This document shows, piece after piece, positions 1 through 5,812 of a stretch of DNA of 7,521 bases. The stretch's first letter is position 1. Each line of letters starts with the position of its first letter. The notes below the pieces were generated by a model. That model was not told where the DNA came from and did not search any database. It saw only the letters and a list, made by a program, of their open reading frames with translations. The stretch lies in the NCBI GenBank assembly GCA_913773715.1, contig CAJYHD010000099.1, forward strand, positions 1 through 7,521, given 5' to 3'. This DNA comes from an uncultured Sphingobium sp. GTDB lineage: Bacteria > Pseudomonadota > Alphaproteobacteria > Sphingomonadales > Sphingomonadaceae. A program made the translations under genes and the position numbers.

Positions 1-378
1 GCCAACGGCCTGCTCCACATATCCGGCCAGATCGCGCTCGCACCCGACGGCCTGATGACAGGCCGTCTCGGCGAAGACCGCGACCTCGACTATGGCGTAG
101 CCGCCGCGCGAGTCTGCGGCCTCAACCTCATCGCCCAGATGAAGGCCGCCCTCGGATCGCTCGATCGAGTCGAGCGCATCGTCAAGCTTGGCGCTTTCAT
201 CGCCAGCGCCCCGCACTTCACCGACCAGCCCAAGGTCGCGAACGGCGCGTCGGAACTCATGGCCGATGTGTTCGGTGAAGCGGGCAAGCACGCCCGCAGC
301 GCAGTGGGCGTTCCCGTCCTGCCGCTGGGCGCAGTGGTCGAAATCGACGCCATCGTCCTTGTCCGCCCGGAAGCCTGA
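1..378 (+). CDS. RidA family protein (YjgF/YER057c/UK114), 5' end outside window
   Basis: The frame is open from base 1 and ends at TGA 376-378, giving 125 C-terminal residues; the true start lies upstream of the window. The visible part begins ANGLLHISGQIAL and continues with RLG, an alanine-rich helix (AAARVCGLNLIAQMKAALG), then LDRVERIVKLGAFIASAP, FTDQPKVANGASELM and HARSAVGVPVLPLG, ending VEIDAIVLV. This order fits the RidA fold, specifically the longer subgroup whose members carry an 'NGAS...VFGEAG.HARSAVGV' segment. Classical RidA proteins are trimeric enzymes that hydrolyse reactive enamine/imine intermediates released by PLP enzymes. Members of this subgroup are mostly uncharacterised, so deaminase activity is an inference. 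The last 20 bases overlap the proposed start of the next gene, which suggests a shared transcript. The family call is firm; the exact substrate is unknown. Confidence 0.93.
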   Translation, partial: ANGLLHISGQIALAPDGLMTGRLGEDRDLDYGVAAARVCGLNLIAQMKAALGSLDRVERIVKLGAFIASAPHFTDQPKVANGASELMADVFGEAGKHARSAVGVPVLPLGAVVEIDAIVLVRPEA

Positions 379-1087
379 TCTGACGCACTGGCTGACCGAC
401 CGCCCATACGCCCATCGCGGGCTACATGCGGCGGGTCTCAGCGAAAACGGCATGGCGGCTTTCGATGCCGCCATGGCCGCAGGCTTCGGCATCGAATGCG
501 ATGTGCGGCTGAGCGCAGACGGCATCGCCTTCGTCCATCATGACGCGAGCCTTGCGCGCATGACGGGGCGCGACGAGGTGCTCGCCAACCTCTCCGCCGC
601 AGCGATCGACGCACTGCGTCTGCCCGATGGCGGCAGGATCCCGCGACTCTCCGCGCTACTCGACCGAACTAGCGGAACCGTCCCGCTGCTGATCGAGGTC
701 AAGCTGAACCACGGCCCTGCCGCGCCGATCTGCCAAGCCATCGCCCGCGACCTCGCGCTCTGGCCCGATGCGCCGCTGGCCGTCATGTCCTTCAACCCGC
801 GCGTCCCCGCCTGGTTCGCCCGCCACCGACCCCATGTCCCGCGCGGCCTCGTCGTCACCCAGCAGGGTAAGCCGACCCTGCGCGGCGCGGTCGAACGCGC
901 CCTTGCATATCGGCTGGCCCGACCCGACTTTATCGCCTGTGACATTCGCGACCTGCCATCGCCCTTTTCGACCCGCGCGCGCAAAAAGGGGCTGCCTGTG
1001 CTGACATGGACCGTCCGTTCCGACGCCGATCGGCAGCGCGCCGCCACTCGTGCCGACCAGATCATCTTCGAGCATGCCGATGACTGA
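359..1087 (+). CDS. Glycerophosphodiester phosphodiesterase family protein
   Basis: The product (242 residues from the proposed TTG at 359) is expected to hydrolyse glycerophosphodiesters from phospholipid turnover to glycerol-3-phosphate and an alcohol, using a divalent metal. The GDPD TIM-barrel signatures appear in order: AHRG (H19, R20), SEN (E29, N30), ECDVRLS (E46, D48), VHHD (H61), LIEVK (E113, K115) and a late LTWTV strand (W217). No signal peptide or membrane segment is visible, so it is probably cytoplasmic. The start is uncertain. The frame is open further upstream, but that stretch is out-of-frame RidA coding sequence. No ATG or GTG lies between the RidA stop and the HRG motif, so TTG 359 (MSARKPDLTHWL...) is the best conventional choice; CTG 380 is an alternative. 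No clear Shine-Dalgarno is seen, consistent with coupling to RidA translation. The 3' end overlaps the next gene by 8 bases. Only the start is in doubt. Confidence 0.9.
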   Translation: MSARKPDLTHWLTDRPYAHRGLHAAGLSENGMAAFDAAMAAGFGIECDVRLSADGIAFVHHDASLARMTGRDEVLANLSAAAIDALRLPDGGRIPRLSALLDRTSGTVPLLIEVKLNHGPAAPICQAIARDLALWPDAPLAVMSFNPRVPAWFARHRPHVPRGLVVTQQGKPTLRGAVERALAYRLARPDFIACDIRDLPSPFSTRARKKGLPVLTWTVRSDADRQRAATRADQIIFEHADD

Positions 1088-2213
1088 CGTAACCGTCCGC
1101 ATCGCGCCCGGCGTCGCAGGCCTGCCGCGCGAGGAATGGGACGCCTGCGCCGGAACTGCCAACCCGTTCGTCTGCTGGGATTTCCTCTCCGCACTCGAAG
1201 AATCGGGCAGCGTCGGCGAAGGCACCGGCTGGCAGCCGCTTCCGATCCTGATCGACGGCGCGGACGGTCGTCTCGCCGCCGCCGCGCCGCTCTATGCCAA
1301 GAGCCACAGCCAGGGCGAATATGTGTTCGATCATGGCTGGGCCGACGCGTGGGAGCGCGCGGGCGGCAGCTATTATCCCAAGCTCCAGATCGCCGCACCT
1401 TTCTCCCCCGTCCCCGGCCCGCGCCTGCTGCTGCGCGACCCCGACTTGGCCCCGGCGCTCATCGGCGGGATCGAGATGCTGGTGGAGCGCAACGGCCTCT
1501 CTTCCGCCCATGCGACCTTCGTCGATCCCGATCAGATCGCCGCGTTCGACGCTGCCGGATGGCTGATCCGCGAGGACAGCCAGTTCCACTGGACCAACCG
1601 GGGCTATCGCGACTTCGCCGATTTCCTCGCTGCCCTCTCGAGCGAGAAGCGCAAGAATATCCGCAAGGAACGCGCCCGCGCGGTCGAGGGGCTGGAGATC
1701 GTGCATCTGACCGGCACCGATCTCACCGAAGCGCATTGGGACATTTTCTGGGATTTCTATCAGGATACCGGCGCGCGCAAATGGGGGCGGCCATATCTCA
1801 CCCGCAGCTTCTTCTCGCTGCTGGGCGAACGGATGGCGGACAAGGTGCTGCTGATGCTCGCGCTACGCGAGGGACAGGCGATCGCGGGCGCGCTCAACCT
1901 GATCGGCGAAGACACGCTCTATGGCCGCTATTGGGGCTGCACGGAGGAGGTGCCGAACCTCCATTTCGAACTCTGCTACTATCAGGCGATCGATGTCGCT
2001 ATCGCACGCGGCCTCTCACGGGTGGAGGCGGGCGCGCAGGGCAGTCACAAGCTCGCACGCGGTTACGCGCCGGAGCCGACCTTTTCGGCCCATTATATCC
2101 CGAACCCCAGCTTCCGCAGCGCCGTCGCCAACTTCCTCGCCGACGAGCGCGAAGGCGTCCGCCATGATCGGGAATGGCTGTCGGAACGCACGCCCTTCAA
2201 GAAGGGCGGCTAA
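1080..2213 (+). CDS. FemAB-like GNAT-fold acyltransferase (DUF482 / PF04339 type)
   Basis: A 377-residue soluble protein of the FemAB_like/DUF482 family, often annotated as 'GNAT family N-acetyltransferase' or 'peptidogalycan biosynthesis protein'. Family landmarks seen: NPFVCWDFLSALEESGSVG (28-46), YVFDHGWADAWERAGGSYYPKLQ (81-103, the best-conserved stretch), SSEKRKNIRKER (187-198), GRYWG (282-286), LHFELCYYQAID (294-305) and EAGAQGSHKLARGY (316-329). True FemAB proteins add amino acids to peptidoglycan interpeptides from aminoacyl-tRNA. Whether this family does so in Gram-negatives is not established, so the acceptor is unknown. Start: ATG 1080 overlaps the GDPD stop as ATGACTGA; ATG 1074 is two codons upstream in frame and equally possible. 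The overlap suggests translational coupling. The gene ends six bases before the stop of a convergent gene. Family assignment is firm, function open. Confidence 0.9.
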   Translation: MTDVTVRIAPGVAGLPREEWDACAGTANPFVCWDFLSALEESGSVGEGTGWQPLPILIDGADGRLAAAAPLYAKSHSQGEYVFDHGWADAWERAGGSYYPKLQIAAPFSPVPGPRLLLRDPDLAPALIGGIEMLVERNGLSSAHATFVDPDQIAAFDAAGWLIREDSQFHWTNRGYRDFADFLAALSSEKRKNIRKERARAVEGLEIVHLTGTDLTEAHWDIFWDFYQDTGARKWGRPYLTRSFFSLLGERMADKVLLMLALREGQAIAGALNLIGEDTLYGRYWGCTEEVPNLHFELCYYQAIDVAIARGLSRVEAGAQGSHKLARGYAPEPTFSAHYIPNPSFRSAVANFLADEREGVRHDREWLSERTPFKKGG

Positions 2214-2228
2214 GGCGCTTTAAGCCGC
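2206..2228. terminator. Short hairpin spanning the convergent stops of the FemAB-like and Sel1 genes
   Basis: GCGGCT at 2206-2211 pairs with AGCCGC at 2223-2228. The stem can extend with TAA/TTA across a single bulged A. The gap between the two stop codons is only six bases and lies inside this hairpin. There is no T-tract on either side, so it does not meet the usual criteria for an intrinsic terminator. A role in 3'-end protection or separation of convergent transcripts is inference only. Confidence 0.3.
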
Positions 2229-2519
2229 GATGCGCTGCTGTGTCGACGCGATCCACGCGCGGGCCTGACGCTGCGCCTCGGCGATTTCGCGCGCGGTCAT
2301 CTCTTCGGCGATCTCGGCGCGCATGGCCTGACCCTGCTGGCTGCCGTTTAGCGCCGCGATGTTGAACCACTTATGCGCTTCGATCAGATCCATCGGAAAC
2401 TCGCCCGCGCCGCAGCTATAGGCGACGCCCAGGTCGAAACAATCGTCCGTCGATCCCCGCGCGGCACGCGCCAGACGGGCTTCCATCAGAAACTCTGCAC
2501 TCTTGCTGCTGTTCGCCAT
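2220..2519 (-). CDS. Small Sel1-repeat (TPR-like) protein
   Basis: A 99-residue protein with one clear Sel1-like repeat at about residues 26-62 (CFDLGVAYSCG, then DLIEAHKWFNIAALNGSQQG). It is followed by the tail RAEIAEEMTAREIAEAQRQARAW. Short alphaproteobacterial Sel1 proteins share the 'D...AHKWFNIAA..G' core and the 'RAEIA.EM...EIA.AQR.AR.W' tail. Sel1 repeats are paired helices that bind other proteins; the partner here is unknown. No signal peptide is evident, so it is probably cytoplasmic. The start ATG (2517-2519) is the first reasonable one. Upstream on the coding strand is GACAGGGAAAACGG, so a GGGA/AGGG core about 11 bases back is a weak Shine-Dalgarno. It stands alone: divergent from the MFS gene and convergent with the FemAB-like gene. 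Confidence 0.85.
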   Translation of the reverse strand: MANSSKSAEFLMEARLARAARGSTDDCFDLGVAYSCGAGEFPMDLIEAHKWFNIAALNGSQQGQAMRAEIAEEMTAREIAEAQRQARAWIASTQQRIAA

Positions 2520-2748
2520 GATCCGTTTTCCCTGTCATCCTGAGTTGAAGGACGTGAACCCTGCTCTTGTCTCCACATCCGTCAAATGGCCGGGCAGCGT
2601 TAAAAAAATGGTTAACAGGAAAGTTAGACCAAAGTCGCAAAGCCGCAGGGAACCGTGACAAACAAGAGTTAACAGGCCGATCGTTTCGACCCCGAAGCCG
2701 GATCGATTAGGGGTAGTAAGCATTTTTATTTACCCCCATAGCCCGCGC
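2520..2748. promoter_or_regulatory. Divergent intergenic region between the Sel1 gene and the MFS exporter
   Basis: This 229-base gap must carry promoters for both flanking genes and is visibly more A/T-rich than the coding DNA (an A7 run at 2602-2608, T5 near 2723-2727). For the Sel1 gene, a weak sigma70-like pair can be drawn on the minus strand: TTGCGA (complement of 2635-2640) and TGTTAA (complement of 2612-2617) with a 17-base spacer. No convincing plus-strand promoter was found. The nine bases GTTAACAGG occur twice in the same orientation (2611-2619 and 2668-2676), each containing the palindrome GTTAAC. Close to the MFS start, GGGGTA (2710-2715) can pair with TACCCC (2731-2736). Short open frames here have no coding character. 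Promoter positions are inference. Confidence 0.5.
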
Positions 2749-4023
2749 ATGACCCACAATTTGCCGACCGCCGCGCCCGAATCGGGCGGGGACATTCGCT
2801 TTCGCGAGTTCGTGCTTCTGTGCGCGTGCCTGATGGCGATGAATGCGCTCTCGATCGATCCGATGCTGCCCGCGCTGCCCGCGATCGGCCATGATCTGCG
2901 CATTCCTCATCCCAACGACCGGCAGCTCATCATCAGCACCTATTTCCTCGGCCTTGGCATCGGGTCTCTGCTGTTCGGTATCTTGTCCGACCGCTACGGA
3001 CGCAAGGCGGTACTCGGCTGGGCCATGGCGGCGTTCATCATTTCCTCCGCCGCCTGCGCCGCTGCGCAGAGCTTTCCCATGCTACTGATAGGTCGCGCCT
3101 GCGCCGGCTTCTTCGCCGGCGCGAGCCGGGTCATCACCGTCGGCATCATCCGCGACAGGTTCCGCGGCGACGCGATGGCGCGCGTCATGTCGCTGATCTT
3201 CGCGGTGTTCATGCTGATCCCGGTCATCGCGCCCAGCTATGGCCAGTTCATCATCTGGCTCGCGCCATGGCGCTGGATCTTCTGGTCGCTGGCGATTCAG
3301 GCGAGCGTCATCCTGCTATGGATGATCATGCGACTGCCCGAAACGCTCGCGCCCGAAAATCGCATCGCAATCACACCACGCACCCTCTTCCATACGGTCG
3401 GCGTCGTGATGAAGACCCGCAGCGCCATCGGCTACATGATCGCGAGCGGCGTCGTCCTTGGCGGCCTCATCGGCTTCATCCTTTCGGTGCAGCAGATCTT
3501 CTTCGATGTCTTCGACGCGCAAAAAATCTTCCCGCTGGGCTTTGCCTTCATCGCAGGCAGCATGGGGATCGGCAGCCTGATCAACAGCCGCCTCGTCTCG
3601 CGCTTCGGCGCGCGGCGCCTCAGCCAGAGCGCGCTGCTGGCATTCATCGCCATCGCGCTCATTCACATGGCCGTCATCCTTACGGGCCACGAAACGCTCG
3701 TCACCTTCATGGTGCTGCAAGCGATGACGATGATGACGTTCGCCTTCACCGGCTCCAACTTCAGCGCCATTTCGATGGAGCCGTTCCACAAGGGGGCGGG
3801 TCTCGCCTCCTCCTTCCAGGCGTTCCTGACCACCGTCCTGTCAAGCGCGCTCGGCAGCGTCATCGGCCACAGCTTCAACGGCAGCACCCTGCCGCTGACC
3901 ATGGGCCTCGCCATCTTCGGCGCGCTCTCCTTCCTGATCGTGATGTGGGCGGAGCGGGGAAGGCTATTCACCCGCCCCCATAATGACGCGTTGCGTGATC
4001 CGGAGTTCGAAGCGCTCCATTGA
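2749..4023 (+). CDS. MFS multidrug exporter, Bcr/CflA (DHA1) type
   Basis: A 424-residue inner-membrane protein with about 12 hydrophobic segments, the usual size for drug:H+ antiporters of the Bcr/CflA group. Seen in order: TM1 (about 19-38) ending SIDPMLPALPAIG, the typical first periplasmic loop of this group; NDRQLIISTYFLGLGIGSLL (TM2); MFS motif A GILSDRYGRKAV (77-88); RACAGFFAGASRVITVGIIRD (116-136), where Bcr/CflA members have an R..Q..GA....V...I.RD stretch; and a weaker second-half motif-A relic, NSRLVSRFGARR (279-290). Substrates cannot be read from sequence; bicyclomycin, chloramphenicol or sulfonamide export is known only for relatives. ATG 2749 is the only good start: no in-frame ATG, GTG or TTG was found just upstream, and TM1 follows closely. 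No Shine-Dalgarno precedes it. The gene stands alone and ends at a strong terminator. Confidence 0.93.
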   Translation: MTHNLPTAAPESGGDIRFREFVLLCACLMAMNALSIDPMLPALPAIGHDLRIPHPNDRQLIISTYFLGLGIGSLLFGILSDRYGRKAVLGWAMAAFIISSAACAAAQSFPMLLIGRACAGFFAGASRVITVGIIRDRFRGDAMARVMSLIFAVFMLIPVIAPSYGQFIIWLAPWRWIFWSLAIQASVILLWMIMRLPETLAPENRIAITPRTLFHTVGVVMKTRSAIGYMIASGVVLGGLIGFILSVQQIFFDVFDAQKIFPLGFAFIAGSMGIGSLINSRLVSRFGARRLSQSALLAFIAIALIHMAVILTGHETLVTFMVLQAMTMMTFAFTGSNFSAISMEPFHKGAGLASSFQAFLTTVLSSALGSVIGHSFNGSTLPLTMGLAIFGALSFLIVMWAERGRLFTRPHNDALRDPEFEALH

Positions 4024-4026
4024 AAA

Positions 4027-4054
4027 AGGGGCGGTTTCCCGCCCCTCCTTTTCT
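4027..4054. terminator. Bidirectional intrinsic terminator between the MFS and permease genes
   Basis: AGGGGCGG (4027-4034) and CCGCCCCT (4039-4046) form a perfect 8-bp stem with a four-base TTTC loop. On the plus strand it is followed by CCTTTTCT, a moderate U-tract, three bases after the MFS stop. On the minus strand the stem is followed by a T run (complement of A 4023-4027), so it can also end the permease transcript, whose stop lies 36 bases away. This is a textbook shared terminator for a convergent pair. Confidence 0.88.
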
Positions 4055-4081
4055 GCGGACTCTGTCCAGTTCAGTGTCGCC

Positions 4082-5665
4082 TCAATGGACGCCCGGCGTT
4101 TCCGGCGCGCCGCGATCATTGTCGTGCAGTTCGTCGATATGGCCCTGCCCGACATGGCTCTTGCGGTAGCCATAGAGGAAGTAGAGCACCAGCCCGACTC
4201 CACCCCAGATTGGCAGCACCAGCTGGGCATCGACCGGCAGGTTGAAGAACAGGAACACGCAACCCAGCGCCGCAACTGGAGCGACGACCCACACCAGCGG
4301 CGTGCGAAACGGACGCTTGCGTCCCGGTTCACGCACGCGCAGCACCATCACCGCGACCGAGACCATGAAGAAGGCGAACAGCGTGCCGGAATTGGAAATG
4401 TCAGCCAGCTGACCCACCGGCAGCAGCGCCGCGCCGATCGCCACGAATACGCCCGTGACGATCGTCACGATATGCGGCGTCTTGAACCGGGGGTGGATGC
4501 TGGCGAGCTTCTCCGGCAGCAGCCCGTCACGCGCCATCACGAAAAAGATACGGGTCTGGCCGAACATCATCATCAGGATGACAGACGGCAGCGCCAGGTT
4601 GGCGGCAAGGCCGAGCGCATTGCCCACCACATTCCAGTTGATCGCGCGCAGCACATGGGCCAGCGCTTCGTTGGAGCAGACGAGGTCACCGGCATGCGCC
4701 GCCGTGGCGCAGGCAGCGGCAAAGCCTTGACTGCCCGGAGCGACGACTGAACCGTCAGGCCCCAGCACCGGCTGCGCACCCATCGCGCCGATCGCGCCAG
4801 CCGCGACCAGCATGTAGAAGATGGTGCAGATCGCAAGGCTTCCGATCAAGCCGATCGGCACGTTGCGCTGCGGGTTCTTGGTTTCCTCCGCTGCGGTCGA
4901 AACCGCGTCGAAGCCGACATAGGCGAAGAAGATCGATGCCGCCGCGCCGACGATGCCCATGCCGCTCGTCCCCGCCGGACCGAACCAGCCATTGGGCGCG
5001 AAGGGCGAGAAATTGCCGGTCTTGAGCACGGGCAGCGTCAGGATGATGAAGGCGGTCAGCGCCGTCACCTTGATCGCGACCAGCACCGCGTTCACGCGCG
5101 CGCTTTCGGTCGTGCCGATCACGAGCAGCGATGTGACGGCCAGCGCCACGACGATCGCGGGGATGTTGATGAAGCCGTGGGTAAAGTCGGCGTGCGGGAT
5201 CAGGCCGTTCATCGTCCAGACCGGTCCCGCCGACAGCGCCTGCGGCAACTCCAGCCCCGTGACGCTTTTCAGCAGCCCCATGAAATAGCCCGACCACCCC
5301 ACGGACACGGCGGACGCCGCGACCGCATATTCCAGGATCAGCGCCCAGCCGACCATCCAGGCGAGCAGTTCGCCCACTACGGCATAGGTATAGGTATAGG
5401 CCGACCCCGACACCGGCACCATCGACGCGATTTCGGAATAGCAGAGCGCGGCGAGCGCACAGACCGCCCCTGCGATCATGAAGCTCCACATCATGCCCGG
5501 CCCCGCCTTTTGCGCGGCGGCGGCAGTCAGAACGAAGATGCCGGTGCCGATGATCGCGCCGACGCCCAGCAGCGTCAGCTGGACCGGCCCCAGCGTACGG
5601 ACGAGAGATTTCTTCTCCGCCGTCGCCAATATGGCGTCCAAAGGCTTAATGCGCCCGAATATCAT
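4082..5665 (-). CDS. APC-superfamily amino acid permease (CAT-like, TC 2.A.3.3 type)
   Basis: A 527-residue inner-membrane protein with about 12 or more hydrophobic segments, expected to import amino acids with a cation. Diagnostic stretches (numbered from the proposed start): GVGAIIGTGIFVLT (34-47, the unwound TM1 substrate motif), PVSGSAYTYTYA (84-95, TM3), FFAYVGFDAVSTAAEETKNP (246-265, the CAT-family signature), QTRIFFVMARDGLLP (370-384) and KRPFRTP (450-456). Substrate is not predictable; cationic and branched amino acids are known for relatives. Start choice: the coding strand reads ATAGGGATGTTTTTCATG. The first ATG (5674) directly abuts AGGG, whereas the second (5665, MIFGRIKPLDAIL) lies nine bases after it, so 5665 is preferred; the longer form adds three residues. 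Unusual: residues about 299-343 form an enlarged TM7-TM8 loop with Cys319 and Cys330. Confidence 0.92.
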   Translation of the reverse strand: MIFGRIKPLDAILATAEKKSLVRTLGPVQLTLLGVGAIIGTGIFVLTAAAAQKAGPGMMWSFMIAGAVCALAALCYSEIASMVPVSGSAYTYTYAVVGELLAWMVGWALILEYAVAASAVSVGWSGYFMGLLKSVTGLELPQALSAGPVWTMNGLIPHADFTHGFINIPAIVVALAVTSLLVIGTTESARVNAVLVAIKVTALTAFIILTLPVLKTGNFSPFAPNGWFGPAGTSGMGIVGAAASIFFAYVGFDAVSTAAEETKNPQRNVPIGLIGSLAICTIFYMLVAAGAIGAMGAQPVLGPDGSVVAPGSQGFAAACATAAHAGDLVCSNEALAHVLRAINWNVVGNALGLAANLALPSVILMMMFGQTRIFFVMARDGLLPEKLASIHPRFKTPHIVTIVTGVFVAIGAALLPVGQLADISNSGTLFAFFMVSVAVMVLRVREPGRKRPFRTPLVWVVAPVAALGCVFLFFNLPVDAQLVLPIWGGVGLVLYFLYGYRKSHVGQGHIDELHDNDRGAPETPGVH

Positions 5666-5809
5666 GAAAAACATCCCTATGCCCGGCGGCTCCGTGCGGA
5701 GTGCGCCTCTCTTGCCTATGGGAGAAGGAGACTATCGCCTAATCCGCTGCGCGCAAGTATGTTGCGTGGCCGTGACACGATTGTCCGCAACAGCGGAAAG
5801 GAAAGATGA
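5666..5809. promoter_or_regulatory. Divergent intergenic region between the permease and pgeF
   Basis: This gap must hold promoters for both flanking genes. On the minus strand, TTGCGC and TAGTCT with a 16-base spacer (complement of about 5723-5755) are a weak candidate for the permease. On the plus strand TTGCCT near 5713 with TATCGC at a short spacing is weaker still. The most distinct element is a nested palindrome at 5760-5792, listed separately. AAGGAA at 5798-5803 is the pgeF Shine-Dalgarno. No open frame in this gap has coding character. Confidence 0.45.
5760..5792. repeat. Nested inverted repeat upstream of pgeF (candidate operator or leader hairpin)
   Basis: TGTTGCG (5760-5766) and CGCAACA (5786-5792) are perfect 7-base inverted arms. 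Inside them lies a second palindrome, CGTG-A-CACG (5771-5779), whose centre is within one base of the outer one. In mRNA this could fold as a hairpin ending five bases before the pgeF Shine-Dalgarno. In DNA it resembles a dimeric regulator site lying between two divergent genes. The symmetry is seen directly; the function is inference. Confidence 0.4.
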
Positions 5810-5812
5810 TTG
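5798..5812 (+). promoter_or_regulatory. Ribosome binding site and TTG start of pgeF
   Basis: AAGGAA (5798-5803) is six bases before TTG 5810-5812. An in-frame TGA at 5807-5809 sits immediately before that TTG, so no upstream in-frame start is possible. The nearby ATG at 5806 is in another frame that stops after 40 codons, and it is only two bases from the Shine-Dalgarno. The next in-frame candidates (GTG 5879, TTG at codon 32) would cut into the conserved HGFLGRRGGVS motif. This fixes the start as TTG. Confidence 0.85.

Noticed and set aside
188..358. Longer N-terminus for the GDPD reaching back into the RidA gene
   Set aside because: The extra residues are serine/proline/arginine-rich shadow translation of RidA and precede the normal beginning of GDPD domains.
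538..1736. Long minus-strand open frames opposite the GDPD and FemAB-like genes
   Set aside because: No family motifs and biased arginine/alanine/glycine composition; both lie opposite well-supported genes.
1136..2167. 343-codon plus-strand open frame overlapping the FemAB-like gene in another frame
   Set aside because: It is arginine/proline-rich, has no recognisable domain and mirrors the real gene; long shadow frames are expected in such G/C-rich coding DNA.
2600..2615. Canonical CtrA binding site
   Set aside because: The spacer between the two TTAA halves is eight bases, not seven; kept only as a low-interest observation.
2535..2723. 62-codon minus-strand open frame in the Sel1/MFS intergenic region with a hydrophobic stretch
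   Set aside because: No ribosome site and no recognisable similarity; it covers the A/T-rich region that must contain promoters, so the hydrophobicity is probably from T-rich codons.
5384..5400. Tandem ATAGGT repeat of nearly three units
   Set aside because: It encodes the Tyr-Thr-Tyr-Thr-Tyr of the conserved SGSAYTYTYA segment in the permease, so protein constraint explains it; a contingency tract is not supported.
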